NCBI RefSeq assembly: GCF_010868145.1
Contig: NZ_JAAGUY010000019.1
Coordinates: 1 to 64,000 of the forward strand
From: Nocardia cyriacigeorgica
GTDB taxonomy: Bacteria > Actinomycetota > Actinomycetes > Mycobacteriales > Mycobacteriaceae
Length of the DNA: 64,000 nucleotides
Direction of reading: 5' to 3'
Position numbers and translations under genes: made by a program. Every line of letters begins with the position of its first letter. Positions within the stretch are counted from its first letter, which is position 1. Below the pieces are notes generated by a model. It saw only the letters and a program-made list of their open reading frames with translations, did no database searches and was not told the origin of the DNA. Below, piece by piece: positions 13,939 through 22,839 of the stretch.

Positions 13939-14442
13939 TCAGTTCTGGTTCGGCAGCTGCGCGATCACCTCGGCGACCTCTTCCCGTGGCGGGCGGCCGA
14001 TTTCGACGACGATGCCGTTTTCGTCGGGTTCGAGCGGCTCCAATGTGTCGACTTGGGACTGGAGCAGCGAGGTCGGCATGAAATGTCCTGCGCGATGGCC
14101 TATCCGGTCGAGGATCTGGTCGGCGCCGCCGGTCAGGTGGACGAAGATGACGCCGTCGCGGCGCAGGACCTCGCGATAACTGCGTTTGAGGGCCGAGCAG
14201 GTGACGATGCCAGGTCGCCCGGCGGCCTGGCGGGTGTCGATCCAGGCCGCGATACGGTGCAGCCACGGCCAGCGGTCCTCGTCGGTGAGTGGGGTTCCCG
14301 AGGCCATTTTGGCGACATTGGCCTCGGGGTGCAGATCGTCGCCCTCGAGCATGTCCCAGCCGAGTTTCTCCGCGAGCAGCCGCGCCACCGTCGACTTGCC
14401 CGACCCGGACACGCCCATCACCACGAGCACTGTCCTACTCAT
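13939..14442 (-). CDS. gntK: Gluconokinase
   Basis: A 167-aa P-loop kinase that phosphorylates D-gluconate to 6-phosphogluconate. Walker A GVSGSGKST is at residues 10-18. The family motifs EGDDLHP, DEDRWPWL and CSALKRSYRE follow, then GHFMP near residue 125. This ATG is chosen because the P-loop then falls at the normal position; the frame stays open 18 codons upstream with no family resemblance. It lies in the minus-strand insertion between recN and steA. There is no gluconate permease or dehydratase next to it. Confidence 0.92.
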   Translation of the reverse strand: MSRTVLVVMGVSGSGKSTVARLLAEKLGWDMLEGDDLHPEANVAKMASGTPLTDEDRWPWLHRIAAWIDTRQAAGRPGIVTCSALKRSYREVLRRDGVIFVHLTGGADQILDRIGHRAGHFMPTSLLQSQVDTLEPLEPDENGIVVEIGRPPREEVAEVIAQLPNQN

Positions 14443-14899
14443 ACGACCAGGCTCACCGACAGCACCCCGGCCAGGCCGCATACCGATATCAGGCATCCAT
14501 CACCGTCCACGTTGTGAGGTTTGTGCCACCGTCGAGCCGGGATTCTCCTTCGCCATCCCGAATCCCGCATCGTTGATAGGCGGCAGGAACAGCGAGCCGG
14601 ATCCGATCGCAGGCACCATTACCGAACATTTGGTGTTGGACAGGTCAGCGGCCACCGGCGCGAGAATTCCGAACGTGGCGAAGGTAACCGATCCGGTCGC
14701 GCCCCGGGGCGATTCCGGACCAGTCACGCTGGGAACAGTGCTACGTGTGCCAGGGCATTTCCCCGGGACGGGCCGAATTCCGATCGCGTGGCGACTCGCC
14801 GGTAGCGGGAGGTCTGCGTTGGTATCACAGTGGCGAATGTGGTACCGGACCCGGCGCGCCTCCACCAATGGTTGAGGGTTTACGGCCATCATCGGCGTC
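14443..14899. other. 457-nt gap before steA
   Basis: No gene could be supported here. Both strands have frames open for more than 100 codons, but none has a ribosome-binding site plus a recognisable protein pattern. The minus-strand frame from about 14500 reads moderately protein-like at its C-terminus (GILAPVAADLSNTKCSVMVP) and could be the remains of a gene. The promoter for steA-mctB is probably also here. Confidence 0.4.
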
Positions 14900-16114
14900 A
14901 TGAAGATGCTGGCGCTGTTGTCGAAGAACACCGAGACGCTGCCCGGTCGCACCGGAATAGCCCGCGTGGACCGCAACACCCGGCGTCTGCTCAAACGTGT
15001 CGGCCCCGGTGACATCGTGGTGCTCGACGAGATGGATCTGGATCGGCTCACCGCTGACCGGCTGGTCGAGGCGGGTGTCGTCGCGGTGATCAACACCTCG
15101 CCGTCGATCTCGGGGCGCTACCCCAACCTCGGCCCGGAAGTACTGCTGGCCAACGACATCCTGTTGCTGGACACAGTGAGTTCGGATGCGTTCTCCAAGA
15201 TCAAAGACGGAGCCAAGATCCGCATCGATGGCGGTGTCATCTATGCCGACAAGCTCACCAAGAAAGAACCCGAGGTCCTCGTCGAGGGCATCGAGCTCAC
15301 CGAGGCCACCATCGCCGAGCGGATGATCGAGGCGCGTAACGGGCTCGCCGATCATCTGGAAGCCTTCGCAGGCAATACGATCGAGTTCGTCCGCACTGAA
15401 TCGGCGCTGCTCATCGACGGAATCGGTGTGCCGGACCTGGACCTGGACATGCGTGGACGGCATGTGGTCGTGGTGGGTGACGGGCCGGGACATGCCGACG
15501 ATCTGAAGAAACTCAAGCCGTTCATCAAGGAGTACGCACCGATCATGGTCGGCGTCGGACGCGGCGCCGACACCCTGACCAGGGGCGGCTACCGCCCGGA
15601 TCTGATCGTCGGCGACCCGGACGAGATCACCACCGCGACATTGAAATCTGGTGCCGAGGTGATCCTGCCTGCCGACACCGACGGTCACGCGAAGGGTCTG
15701 GAACGCATCCAGGATCTCGGGATCGGCGCGACGACCTTTCCTTCCTCCGGTGCGCCCGCGGATCTGGCGCTGCTGCTGGCCCACCATCATGGTGCGGCGC
15801 TGATCGTCACCGCAGGTGCGGCTGCCTCCCTGGACGAGTTCTTCGACCGCGGCCGCCGCGACAGCAATCCGGCGACGTTCCTGACCCGGCTCAAGGTCGG
15901 TTCGACGCTGATGGATGCCACCGCGGTCTCCACGCTCTACCGCAACCGGGTATCCGGTACCGCGATCGCGCTGGTGGTGCTGGCCGCGCTGATCGCGGTG
16001 ATCGTTGTGGTCCTCGCATCGAGCTCCGGCAGTGAGGTGCTGGATTGGGGCGTCGACACCTGGAACCGCTTCGCGCTGTGGGTGCAGGGCCTATGGGGTG
16101 GGGGAGGGGAGTGA
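14900..16114 (+). CDS. steA: SteA-like cell-division/envelope protein
   Basis: A 404-aa protein with a long soluble domain and one C-terminal transmembrane segment (residues about 352-375, GTAIALVVLAALIAVIVVVL) followed by a short Trp-rich tail. The soluble part has the thiamin-pyrophosphokinase-like pattern GVGRGADTLTRGGYRPDLIVGD near residues 215-240. It matches the actinobacterial family next to mctB (Rv1697 type). In Corynebacterium, SteA and SteB act together in septal peptidoglycan hydrolase control. The stop codon overlaps the mctB start by 4 nt (GTGA), so the two are coupled. Confidence 0.85.
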   Translation: MKMLALLSKNTETLPGRTGIARVDRNTRRLLKRVGPGDIVVLDEMDLDRLTADRLVEAGVVAVINTSPSISGRYPNLGPEVLLANDILLLDTVSSDAFSKIKDGAKIRIDGGVIYADKLTKKEPEVLVEGIELTEATIAERMIEARNGLADHLEAFAGNTIEFVRTESALLIDGIGVPDLDLDMRGRHVVVVGDGPGHADDLKKLKPFIKEYAPIMVGVGRGADTLTRGGYRPDLIVGDPDEITTATLKSGAEVILPADTDGHAKGLERIQDLGIGATTFPSSGAPADLALLLAHHHGAALIVTAGAAASLDEFFDRGRRDSNPATFLTRLKVGSTLMDATAVSTLYRNRVSGTAIALVVLAALIAVIVVVLASSSGSEVLDWGVDTWNRFALWVQGLWGGGGE

Positions 16115-17055
16115 TCTCGTTTCGCCAGCACGCGATTTCGATCGCGGCGATCTTTCTCGCGCTCGCCCTCGGAGTGGTGCTCGGGTCCCAGACGCTCGCC
16201 TCGGACCTGCTGTCCGGTCTGCGAAGCGACAAGGACGATCTGCGGACCCAGGTAGACACCCTCACCGAACAGAACCAACGGTTGACCGGCCAGATGAACG
16301 GCGCCGACGCTTTCATCGCCTACTCCGCGCCGCGGATTCTCGGCGGTACCCTCGCCGACCGCAGCGTCCTCGTGTTCACCACCCCCGACGCCGATCCCGC
16401 TGACGTCGACGGTGTGGTGGCCGCTCTACAAACCGCCGGAGCCGCGATCACCGGCCGCATCGCATTCACCGAAGCGTTCGTCGACGCCACCGAGGGCGAC
16501 CGGATGCGTTCCACACTCACCAACATCATCCCGGCGGGCGCCGAACTGCGCACCGGCGCTGTCGACCAGGGCAGCCTGGCCGGTGATCTGCTCGGTCTGG
16601 TGCTGCTGGTCGATCCGGCCACCGGCCAGCCGCGCAGCACCCCGCAGGAACTGGGCCTGGCCCTCGAGACGCTGCGCGGTGGCGGGTTCCTCGCCTACGG
16701 TGATACTCCCGTGCAGCCGGCCCAGCTCGCTGTCGTCGTCACCGGAGACGGTGCCGAGGCCCATGAGAACAGCCGCGGCGCGAACACCGCCCGGTTCGCC
16801 GGTGCCCTGCGTGCCCGCGGCGCGGGCGTGGTGCTCGCAGGCAGGGCGGGTGCTGCCGAAGGGGCGGGCGCGCTCGCTGTCGTCCGCGACGACGCGCCGC
16901 TCGCGGCATCGGTCACCACCGTCGACAACCTCGACCGTGAACTGGGGCGCGTCACCACAGCCCTGGCTCTGTCCGAACAACTGGCAGGGCGCACCGGCCG
17001 CTACGGCACCGGCCCCACTGCCACCTCGCTGACACTGGCCGCCATGCCGGGCTGA
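16111..17055 (+). CDS. mctB: MctB/SteB-type membrane-anchored protein
   Basis: A 314-aa protein with an N-terminal transmembrane helix (residues about 9-29) and a coiled coil (about 32-60, SDKDDLRTQVDTLTEQNQRL). A large extracytoplasmic domain follows. In mycobacteria this family (Rv1698) has been described as a copper-resistance/outer-membrane protein. In Corynebacterium the homologue SteB partners SteA in cell division. The sequence alone cannot decide between these roles. GTG 16111 overlaps the steA stop and has GGGGAGGGG upstream. Confidence 0.85.
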   Translation: MISFRQHAISIAAIFLALALGVVLGSQTLASDLLSGLRSDKDDLRTQVDTLTEQNQRLTGQMNGADAFIAYSAPRILGGTLADRSVLVFTTPDADPADVDGVVAALQTAGAAITGRIAFTEAFVDATEGDRMRSTLTNIIPAGAELRTGAVDQGSLAGDLLGLVLLVDPATGQPRSTPQELGLALETLRGGGFLAYGDTPVQPAQLAVVVTGDGAEAHENSRGANTARFAGALRARGAGVVLAGRAGAAEGAGALAVVRDDAPLAASVTTVDNLDRELGRVTTALALSEQLAGRTGRYGTGPTATSLTLAAMPG

Positions 17056-17154
17056 CCGTTCGGCTACTGCGGGCGATTTTCCGCTCGTATCCACGGCGCA
17101 TCCTGGCTGACCACATCGAACATTGGCGATGCATCATCCGAAGAAGGGGTCGTC

Positions 17155-17985
17155 ATGTTTTTCTACAGTCACTCCGGAGCAGCCGCATCAGGGAAATTGG
17201 ATGCCTCGGGTAACTACATCAATCTGAAGGATTATCCCGCCGGTCGATTCGGGCTATGGCATTTTATTGTGCCCGCCGACGGTCAGCGGCTCTTCTTCCA
17301 CAACAGTCAAAGTACGCAGTCCGCTTCGGGTGAGATCGACACTGCCGGTAACTACATCAATTTGAGAGACTTTCCAGCTGGACAGTTCGGGCAGTGGGCG
17401 GTCGTGCCATTGGGTGACGGTCGGCTGTTCTTCTACACATCGGCAACTGGGGCAGGTGCGGTAGGAAAACTCGACGCCTCGGGCGACTACGTGAATCTGC
17501 GGGACTTTCCGTCCGGACAATTCGGATACTGGACCCACATCGTTCCCGTAGCCACCAGCAGGCTCTTCTTCTACAACGTCCAGACCGGCGGAGCGGCAAC
17601 CGGCGAGATCGACGACTCGGGTGGTTACACGAATCTGGTGGACTTTCCTCCAGGACACTTCGGTCCCTGGTGGCTGATCGCCCCCGCAGGCGGCAGTCGG
17701 CTTTTCTTCTACAACGGGTACATGCAGCCATGGGCCGCGTCGGGCGAGATCGGCCCTTCCGGCGACTACACCAACATGAAGGACTTTCCACCGGGGCAGT
17801 TCGGGCACTGGACCCATATCAGTTCCGTCGTCGGCAACCGGCTCTTCTTCTACAACAGCGGTCATTCCGATTCGCATCTTCGGGGGGCGGGCGCGTCTGG
17901 CGAGCTCGATACCGACGGTGACTACGTCAACCTGAAGGACTTCCCGCCCGGACATTTCGGACAATGGAACGTCATCGTGGGCTGA
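17155..17985 (+). CDS. Six-repeat aromatic-rich protein, possible beta-propeller
   Basis: A 276-aa protein built wholly from six tandem repeats of about 45 aa with no linker and no signal peptide. Each unit follows LFFYN-x(4-10)-GA-x-GE(I/L)D-x2-G-x-Y-x-N(L/M)-x-DFP-x-G-x-FG-x-W-x-I. Repeat starts are at about residues 1, 46, 91, 137, 183 and 230. One Trp, several Phe/Tyr and a G-x-F-G-x-W turn recur in every unit, which suggests one beta-sheet blade per repeat and a six-bladed propeller or similar closed fold with repeated ligand sites. AAGAAGGGG lies upstream of the ATG. It sits between mctB and pyrG, which adjoin in related genomes as far as I recall, so it looks like an insertion. Function unknown; a lectin-like role is speculation. 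Confidence 0.8.
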   Translation: MFFYSHSGAAASGKLDASGNYINLKDYPAGRFGLWHFIVPADGQRLFFHNSQSTQSASGEIDTAGNYINLRDFPAGQFGQWAVVPLGDGRLFFYTSATGAGAVGKLDASGDYVNLRDFPSGQFGYWTHIVPVATSRLFFYNVQTGGAATGEIDDSGGYTNLVDFPPGHFGPWWLIAPAGGSRLFFYNGYMQPWAASGEIGPSGDYTNMKDFPPGQFGHWTHISSVVGNRLFFYNSGHSDSHLRGAGASGELDTDGDYVNLKDFPPGHFGQWNVIVG

Positions 17986-18212
17986 GGTTCGTCGTCCCTG
18001 CCGAACCGGGGACGGTCCGGGCGGTGGCGCGACCATGGCCGACCGGCCTCGATGGCCGGTGCCATCGGCAGCATCCGGGCAATGTCGAGACCGGGTGGGG
18101 CGTGAGCTGGGTCCCAGAGGCGAGGGCGAGGTATGGGCGAGTGCTGGCGATCGGGTGGCAAACCGGGCGTGGCGTACAGATGACCGGGGGTTTCGTGTTA
18201 CCGTGAAGACCC

Positions 18213-19937
18213 GTGGGTCAAACACGGATTCAGTCGCGAACTGCCACCAAACACATCTTCGTCAGTGGTGGTGTCGCCTCCTCACTCGGCAAGGGTCTTA
18301 CCGCCTCCAGCCTCGGTCAATTGCTGACCGCGCGGGGACTGCGGGTCACGATGCAAAAGCTCGACCCGTACTTGAACGTCGATCCGGGCACCATGAATCC
18401 GTTCCAACACGGAGAGGTGTTCGTGACCGAGGACGGTGCCGAAACCGACCTCGACGTCGGCCACTACGAGCGCTTCCTCGACCGGGACCTGACCCGGGAC
18501 GCGAATGTGACGACCGGGCAGGTCTATTCGTCGGTCATCGCCAAGGAACGCCGCGGCGAATACCTCGGTGACACGGTGCAGGTCATCCCGCACATCACCG
18601 ACGAGATCAAGGCCCGCATCCTCGCGATGCGCGGCCCTGATCTGCAGGGTCATGAGCCGGATGTGGTGATCACCGAGATCGGTGGCACCGTCGGCGACAT
18701 CGAATCGCAGCCCTTCCTCGAGGCCGCCCGTCAGATCCGGCACGACGTCGGCCGCGACAATGTCTTCTTCCTGCACGTATCCCTTGTGCCGTATCTGGCG
18801 CCCTCGGGTGAGCTCAAGACCAAACCGACCCAGCATTCGGTGGCGGCGCTGCGCAATATCGGTATCCAGCCCGATGCGCTGATCCTGCGCTGTGACCGTG
18901 AGGTCCCGCAGTCCCTCAAGAGCAAGATCGCACTCATGTGTGACGTCGAGGTCGACGCCTGCATCTCCACCCCGGACGCCCCCTCGATCTACGACATCCC
19001 CAAGGTGCTGCACCGCGAGGGCCTCGACGCCTACGTGGTGCGCAAGCTGGGGCTGCCGTTCCGCGACGTGGACTGGACGGTGTGGGGCGATCTGCTCGAC
19101 CGCGTGCATTCCCCTCGCGAGACCGTGGAGGTCGCGCTGGTCGGCAAATACGTCGACCTGCCCGACGCCTACCTGTCGGTCACCGAAGCGCTGCGCGCGG
19201 GCGGGTTCGCCTCGCGGGCGAAGGTGCAGATCCGCTGGGTGCAGTCCGATGACTGCGAGACTCCGGCCGGTGCGCAGGCCGCGCTGCGCGACGTGGACGC
19301 CGTGCTGATTCCTGGTGGATTCGGTATCCGCGGCATCGAGGGCAAGGTCGGCGCCATCCGCTACGCCCGCACCCGTGGCCTGCCGCTGCTCGGGATCTGC
19401 CTTGGCCTGCAGTGCATGGTGATCGAGGCGGCCCGCTCGGTGGGCCTCACCGACGCCAACTCGGCCGAATTCGAGCCCGACACCACCCACCCGGTGATCT
19501 CCACGATGGCCGACCAGGAGCAGGCGGTCGCCGGTGAAGCCGATCTCGGCGGCACCATGCGCCTCGGCGCCTACCCCGCGCTGCTGGCCAAGGGTTCGGT
19601 GGTGGCGCAGGCCTACGGCGCCACCGAGGTGTCGGAGCGGCATCGTCACCGCTTCGAGGTGAACAACGCCTACCGCGACAAGATCGCCAAGAGTGGGCTG
19701 AAGTTCAGCGGCACCTCGCCCGACGGGCATCTGGTCGAATTCGTCGAGCTGCCCGCCGACAAGCATCCGTTCTTCGTCGCCACCCAGGCACACCCCGAGC
19801 TCAAGTCCCGCCCAACCCGTCCGCATCCGCTGTTCGCGGCGCTGATCGCGGCGGCGTTGAAATACAAGGCGGCCGAACGACTTCCGGTCGACATCCCGGG
19901 CGAGGAACTCGCCAACGCGGGTGATCAGGCCTCGTAG
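18213..19937 (+). CDS. pyrG: CTP synthase
   Basis: A 574-aa enzyme that converts UTP and glutamine to CTP. The N-terminal synthetase domain opens with the P-loop-like SGGVASSLGKGLTASSLG near residue 18. The C-terminal class-I glutamine amidotransferase domain has the nucleophile in GICLGLQC and the His/Glu pair in AHPELKS near the end. Length is normal for actinobacteria. The GTG start gives VGQTRIQSRTATKHIFVSGG. The Nudix gene begins at the next base after the stop. Confidence 0.97.
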   Translation: MGQTRIQSRTATKHIFVSGGVASSLGKGLTASSLGQLLTARGLRVTMQKLDPYLNVDPGTMNPFQHGEVFVTEDGAETDLDVGHYERFLDRDLTRDANVTTGQVYSSVIAKERRGEYLGDTVQVIPHITDEIKARILAMRGPDLQGHEPDVVITEIGGTVGDIESQPFLEAARQIRHDVGRDNVFFLHVSLVPYLAPSGELKTKPTQHSVAALRNIGIQPDALILRCDREVPQSLKSKIALMCDVEVDACISTPDAPSIYDIPKVLHREGLDAYVVRKLGLPFRDVDWTVWGDLLDRVHSPRETVEVALVGKYVDLPDAYLSVTEALRAGGFASRAKVQIRWVQSDDCETPAGAQAALRDVDAVLIPGGFGIRGIEGKVGAIRYARTRGLPLLGICLGLQCMVIEAARSVGLTDANSAEFEPDTTHPVISTMADQEQAVAGEADLGGTMRLGAYPALLAKGSVVAQAYGATEVSERHRHRFEVNNAYRDKIAKSGLKFSGTSPDGHLVEFVELPADKHPFFVATQAHPELKSRPTRPHPLFAALIAAALKYKAAERLPVDIPGEELANAGDQAS

Positions 19938-20591
19938 ATGAGCGACAATCCCACCGTGCCGGGCAGCCACGACTTCGACACCGTGTCCAGCCGCACGGTG
20001 TATTCCGGCGCCATCCTGGCGTTGCGGCTGGATCAGGTGGCGATGCCCGGTGGGCGGATCGCCGAACGCGAGGTGGTCGAGCATCACGGTGCCGTCGCCG
20101 TCGCCGCACTTGACGACGACGACAACATCGTGCTGATCCGCCAGTACCGCCACCCACTCGGCGCCCGTCTGCTCGAACTGCCCGCCGGACTCCTCGACAT
20201 CGACGGCGAGGATCCGCTGGACGCGGCCAAACGTGAGCTGGCCGAGGAAACCGGACTGGCGGCGCGGGAATGGTCGGTGCTGGTGGATGTCGCGCTGTCG
20301 CCGGGTTTCACCGACGAAGCGCTGCGCGTCTACCTGGCGCGCGGGCTCCACGACACCGATCGGCCCGAGCCCGAGCACGAGGAAGCCGATCTGGAGCTGG
20401 TCCGGATGCCGCTGGCCGAGGCGGTGCGAGCCGCGCTATCGGGTGAGATCGTCAACGCCACCGCCGTCGCCGGTGTCCTCGCGGTATCGGCGGCACGGGC
20501 CGCGGGGTTGACGCCGCGGGCGGCCGAGGCTCCCTGGTCCGGGCAGCCGACCGCCCTGCTGCGCAGACAAGCGCGCCGGGCGCAGGACTGA
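19938..20591 (+). CDS. Nudix hydrolase, ADP-ribose pyrophosphatase type
   Basis: A 217-aa protein with a Nudix box around residues 78-100 ending RELAEETGL, preceded by a conserved IRQYRHP strand and LELPAGLLD. These flanking motifs are typical of ADP-ribose pyrophosphatases, which cleave ADP-ribose to AMP and ribose-5-phosphate. The mycobacterial homologue at the same place (Rv1700) has this activity. The spacing in the first half of the box differs by one residue from the textbook signature, which as I recall is also true of relatives. The ATG directly follows the pyrG stop. Confidence 0.9.
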   Translation: MSDNPTVPGSHDFDTVSSRTVYSGAILALRLDQVAMPGGRIAEREVVEHHGAVAVAALDDDDNIVLIRQYRHPLGARLLELPAGLLDIDGEDPLDAAKRELAEETGLAAREWSVLVDVALSPGFTDEALRVYLARGLHDTDRPEPEHEEADLELVRMPLAEAVRAALSGEIVNATAVAGVLAVSAARAAGLTPRAAEAPWSGQPTALLRRQARRAQD

Positions 20592-20603
20592 CGGGCCGCG
20601 ACG

Positions 20604-21533
20604 GTGCGGGAGGTGGATGCCTACCTCGACCATCTGGCAGTCGAGCGGGGCGCCGCACGCAACACCCTCACCGCCTACCGGCGTGACCTCGGCCGGTATC
20701 GCGACTTCCTGGCCGGGCGCGGCATCGGTGAACTCGACGCTGTCGCCGAGAGCGACGTCGCCGAGTTCACGATGGCGCTGCGCGCGGGTGGGGCCGGGCA
20801 TCCACCACTGGCGGCCGGCTCGGTGGCGCGGGCCTTGATCGCGGTACGCGGTCTGCACCGATTCGCCACGGCGGAAGGTCTGACCAGCACCGATGTCGCG
20901 CACGCGGTCAAACCGCCGGCACCGGGGCGCAGACTGCCGAAGGCGCTGCCCTTCGACGATGTGCTGAAGCTGCTGGAAGCTGCGGGCGGCGACTGCGGAA
21001 CCAGCGGTGACGGTGTCGCCCGCGGCTTGCGGGACCGGGCGCTGCTGGAGCTGCTGTATTCCACCGGCGCGCGCATCTCGGAGATGGTCGGTCTCGATGT
21101 CGACGATCTCGATATGACCGAGCGGGCGGTGGTGCTGCGCGGTAAGGGCGGTAAACAGCGGATCGTGCCGATCGGCCGTCCAGCGCTGGCTGCGGTGGAT
21201 GGCTATCTGGTGCGCGGCCGTCCGGTGCTCGCTGCCCGTGGACGCGGCAACGCCGGCGCACTGTTCCTGAACGCGCGTGGCGGGCGCCTGTCGCGGCAGA
21301 GCGCGTGGCAGGTATTGCAGAGTGCGGCCGAACGATCGGGGATCGGCGCCAGCGTCTCACCACACACGCTGCGGCACTCGTTCGCCACGCATCTGCTCGA
21401 CGGCGGCGCAGATGTGCGTGTGGTGCAGGAATTGCTCGGCCACGCTTCGGTCACCACCACGCAGATCTACACCCTGGTGACGGTCTCGACGTTGCGGGAG
21501 GTGTGGGCGACGGCCCATCCACGGGCGACATGA
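20604..21533 (+). CDS. xerD: Tyrosine recombinase XerD
   Basis: A 309-aa recombinase that with XerC resolves chromosome dimers at dif. It has an N-terminal core-binding domain (residues about 1-90, with VERGAARNTLTAYRRDL) and a catalytic domain from about 115. Catalytic residues are visible: Arg in STGARISE, Lys in GKGGKQR, HxxR in HTLRHSF, His in LLGHASVTTT and the nucleophile Tyr in QIYT. The GTG start is the first in-frame start giving normal length. It continues the pyrG-Nudix-xerD run. A weak hairpin CGGGCGACA/TGTTGCCCG at 21522-21547 overlaps the stop codon and may end transcription. Confidence 0.95.
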   Translation: MREVDAYLDHLAVERGAARNTLTAYRRDLGRYRDFLAGRGIGELDAVAESDVAEFTMALRAGGAGHPPLAAGSVARALIAVRGLHRFATAEGLTSTDVAHAVKPPAPGRRLPKALPFDDVLKLLEAAGGDCGTSGDGVARGLRDRALLELLYSTGARISEMVGLDVDDLDMTERAVVLRGKGGKQRIVPIGRPALAAVDGYLVRGRPVLAARGRGNAGALFLNARGGRLSRQSAWQVLQSAAERSGIGASVSPHTLRHSFATHLLDGGADVRVVQELLGHASVTTTQIYTLVTVSTLREVWATAHPRAT

Positions 21534-21858
21534 GTCGCTGTTGCCCGTTCGAGTCGGTTCCGCCTGCCCTCCGATCGCGTGTGATGCGCGGTCGATCGGG
21601 TCAGGGTGGATGCCCGTACGACCGGTTCGACACCGGTTCGACAGTGCTGCGCAATGGCAATGACGGCGAACAGGTAGCGTTTTGTTATCCGTGGCGCGGC
21701 GTGGCGTTGCGAACACGCCGGTCGGACTCGCGGCACTCGAGGACGAACAAGCGGTAGCGTCTAGCGAGAGCTGGACCATCCGAAAGTGAGGTCGTGCACT
21801 GATCGGCCTCGCTACGCTCGGCGGGGAACGAGCAGGAACGTCAAAGGAGCAGCGGATC
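21534..21858. other. 325-nt gap before parA
   Basis: No gene supported. It presumably holds the promoter for the parA-scpA-scpB-rluB-cmk-der operon. I could not assign a -35/-10 pair with confidence. A clear ribosome-binding site AAAGGAG is at 21843-21849, before the parA GTG. Confidence 0.4.
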
Positions 21859-22839
21859 GTGACGACAGCCGGAGCGGCAGAGCCGCCGATGGGTGCTGGG
21901 ACGGAGCCGCTTACGGACGCGGGCGCGGGACCCGACGCCGACACCGGCACGGCCTCGGTGTGGGGCAACGCCGCGGAGCCGGCGCCCGTCCCCGACGATG
22001 TCGAGCTCGGACCCACCGGGCGTCCGTTGCGACTGGTTCCCGAACCACCCGAGGCAGCGCCGAACGGCGATGCCCTGATCATCGCCATGTGCAACCAGAA
22101 GGGTGGTGTCGGAAAGACCACCTCCACCATCAATCTCGGCGCCGCACTGGCCGAATACGGCCGCAAGGTGCTGCTGGTCGATCTCGACCCGCAGGGCGCG
22201 CTGTCCGCGGGGCTCGGTGTGGCTCACCACGACCTCGAGCTCACCGTGCACAACCTGCTGGTCGGCAACAAGGTCGCCATCGATGACGTGCTGATGGAGA
22301 CCAGGGTCGAGAATATGGACCTGCTGCCGAGCAATATCGACCTGTCGGCGGCGGAGATCCAGCTGGTCAACGAGGTCGGCCGGGAACAGACCCTCGGGCG
22401 CGCGCTGGAATCGGTGCGCTCGCGCTACGACTACATCCTCATCGACTGCCAGCCTTCGCTCGGACTGCTCACGGTGAACGCACTGGCCTGCTCGGACGGC
22501 GTCATCATCCCGATGGAATGCGAATACTTCTCGCTGCGCGGGCTCGCCCTGCTCAACGACACCGTGGAGAAGGTGCGTGACCGGCTCAATCCGCGGCTGA
22601 GCTTGTACGGCATCGTCGTCACCATGTTCGATGCGCGGCTGCTGCATTCGCGCCAGGTCATGTCGCGAGTGGTCGAGGTCTTCGGTGATCTGGTCTACGA
22701 CACCGCGATCTCGCGCACCGTCCGGTTCCCCGATGCCAGTGTCGCGGGCGAGCCGATCACCACGTGGGCACCGAAATCCGGTGGTGCCGAGGCTTATCGG
22801 GCGATGGCCAAGGAAGTCATCCACCGGTCCGGCCGGTGA
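21859..22839 (+). CDS. parA: ParA/Soj-family ATPase
   Basis: A 326-aa deviant-Walker ATPase. The first 70 residues are Ala/Gly/Pro-rich and probably disordered. The deviant Walker A motif KGGVGKTT is at residues 81-88, followed by LLVDLDPQG and the later DYILIDCQP strand. No parB lies beside it. In mycolate actinobacteria this second ParA-like protein lies with scpAB, so a role in chromosome organisation or polar positioning is likely, distinct from the origin-linked parAB pair. Its stop overlaps the scpA start by 4 nt. Confidence 0.9.
   Translation: MTTAGAAEPPMGAGTEPLTDAGAGPDADTGTASVWGNAAEPAPVPDDVELGPTGRPLRLVPEPPEAAPNGDALIIAMCNQKGGVGKTTSTINLGAALAEYGRKVLLVDLDPQGALSAGLGVAHHDLELTVHNLLVGNKVAIDDVLMETRVENMDLLPSNIDLSAAEIQLVNEVGREQTLGRALESVRSRYDYILIDCQPSLGLLTVNALACSDGVIIPMECEYFSLRGLALLNDTVEKVRDRLNPRLSLYGIVVTMFDARLLHSRQVMSRVVEVFGDLVYDTAISRTVRFPDASVAGEPITTWAPKSGGAEAYRAMAKEVIHRSGR

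Noticed and set aside
14500..15096. 198-codon minus-strand frame before and into steA
   Set aside because: Its N-terminal third is antisense to steA, it lacks a ribosome-binding site, and the remainder resembles no family. Noted only as a possible remnant.
18282..20378. 698-codon minus-strand frame opposite pyrG and the Nudix gene
   Set aside because: Antisense shadow of highly biased GC-rich codons; pyrG and the Nudix gene have clear catalytic motifs.
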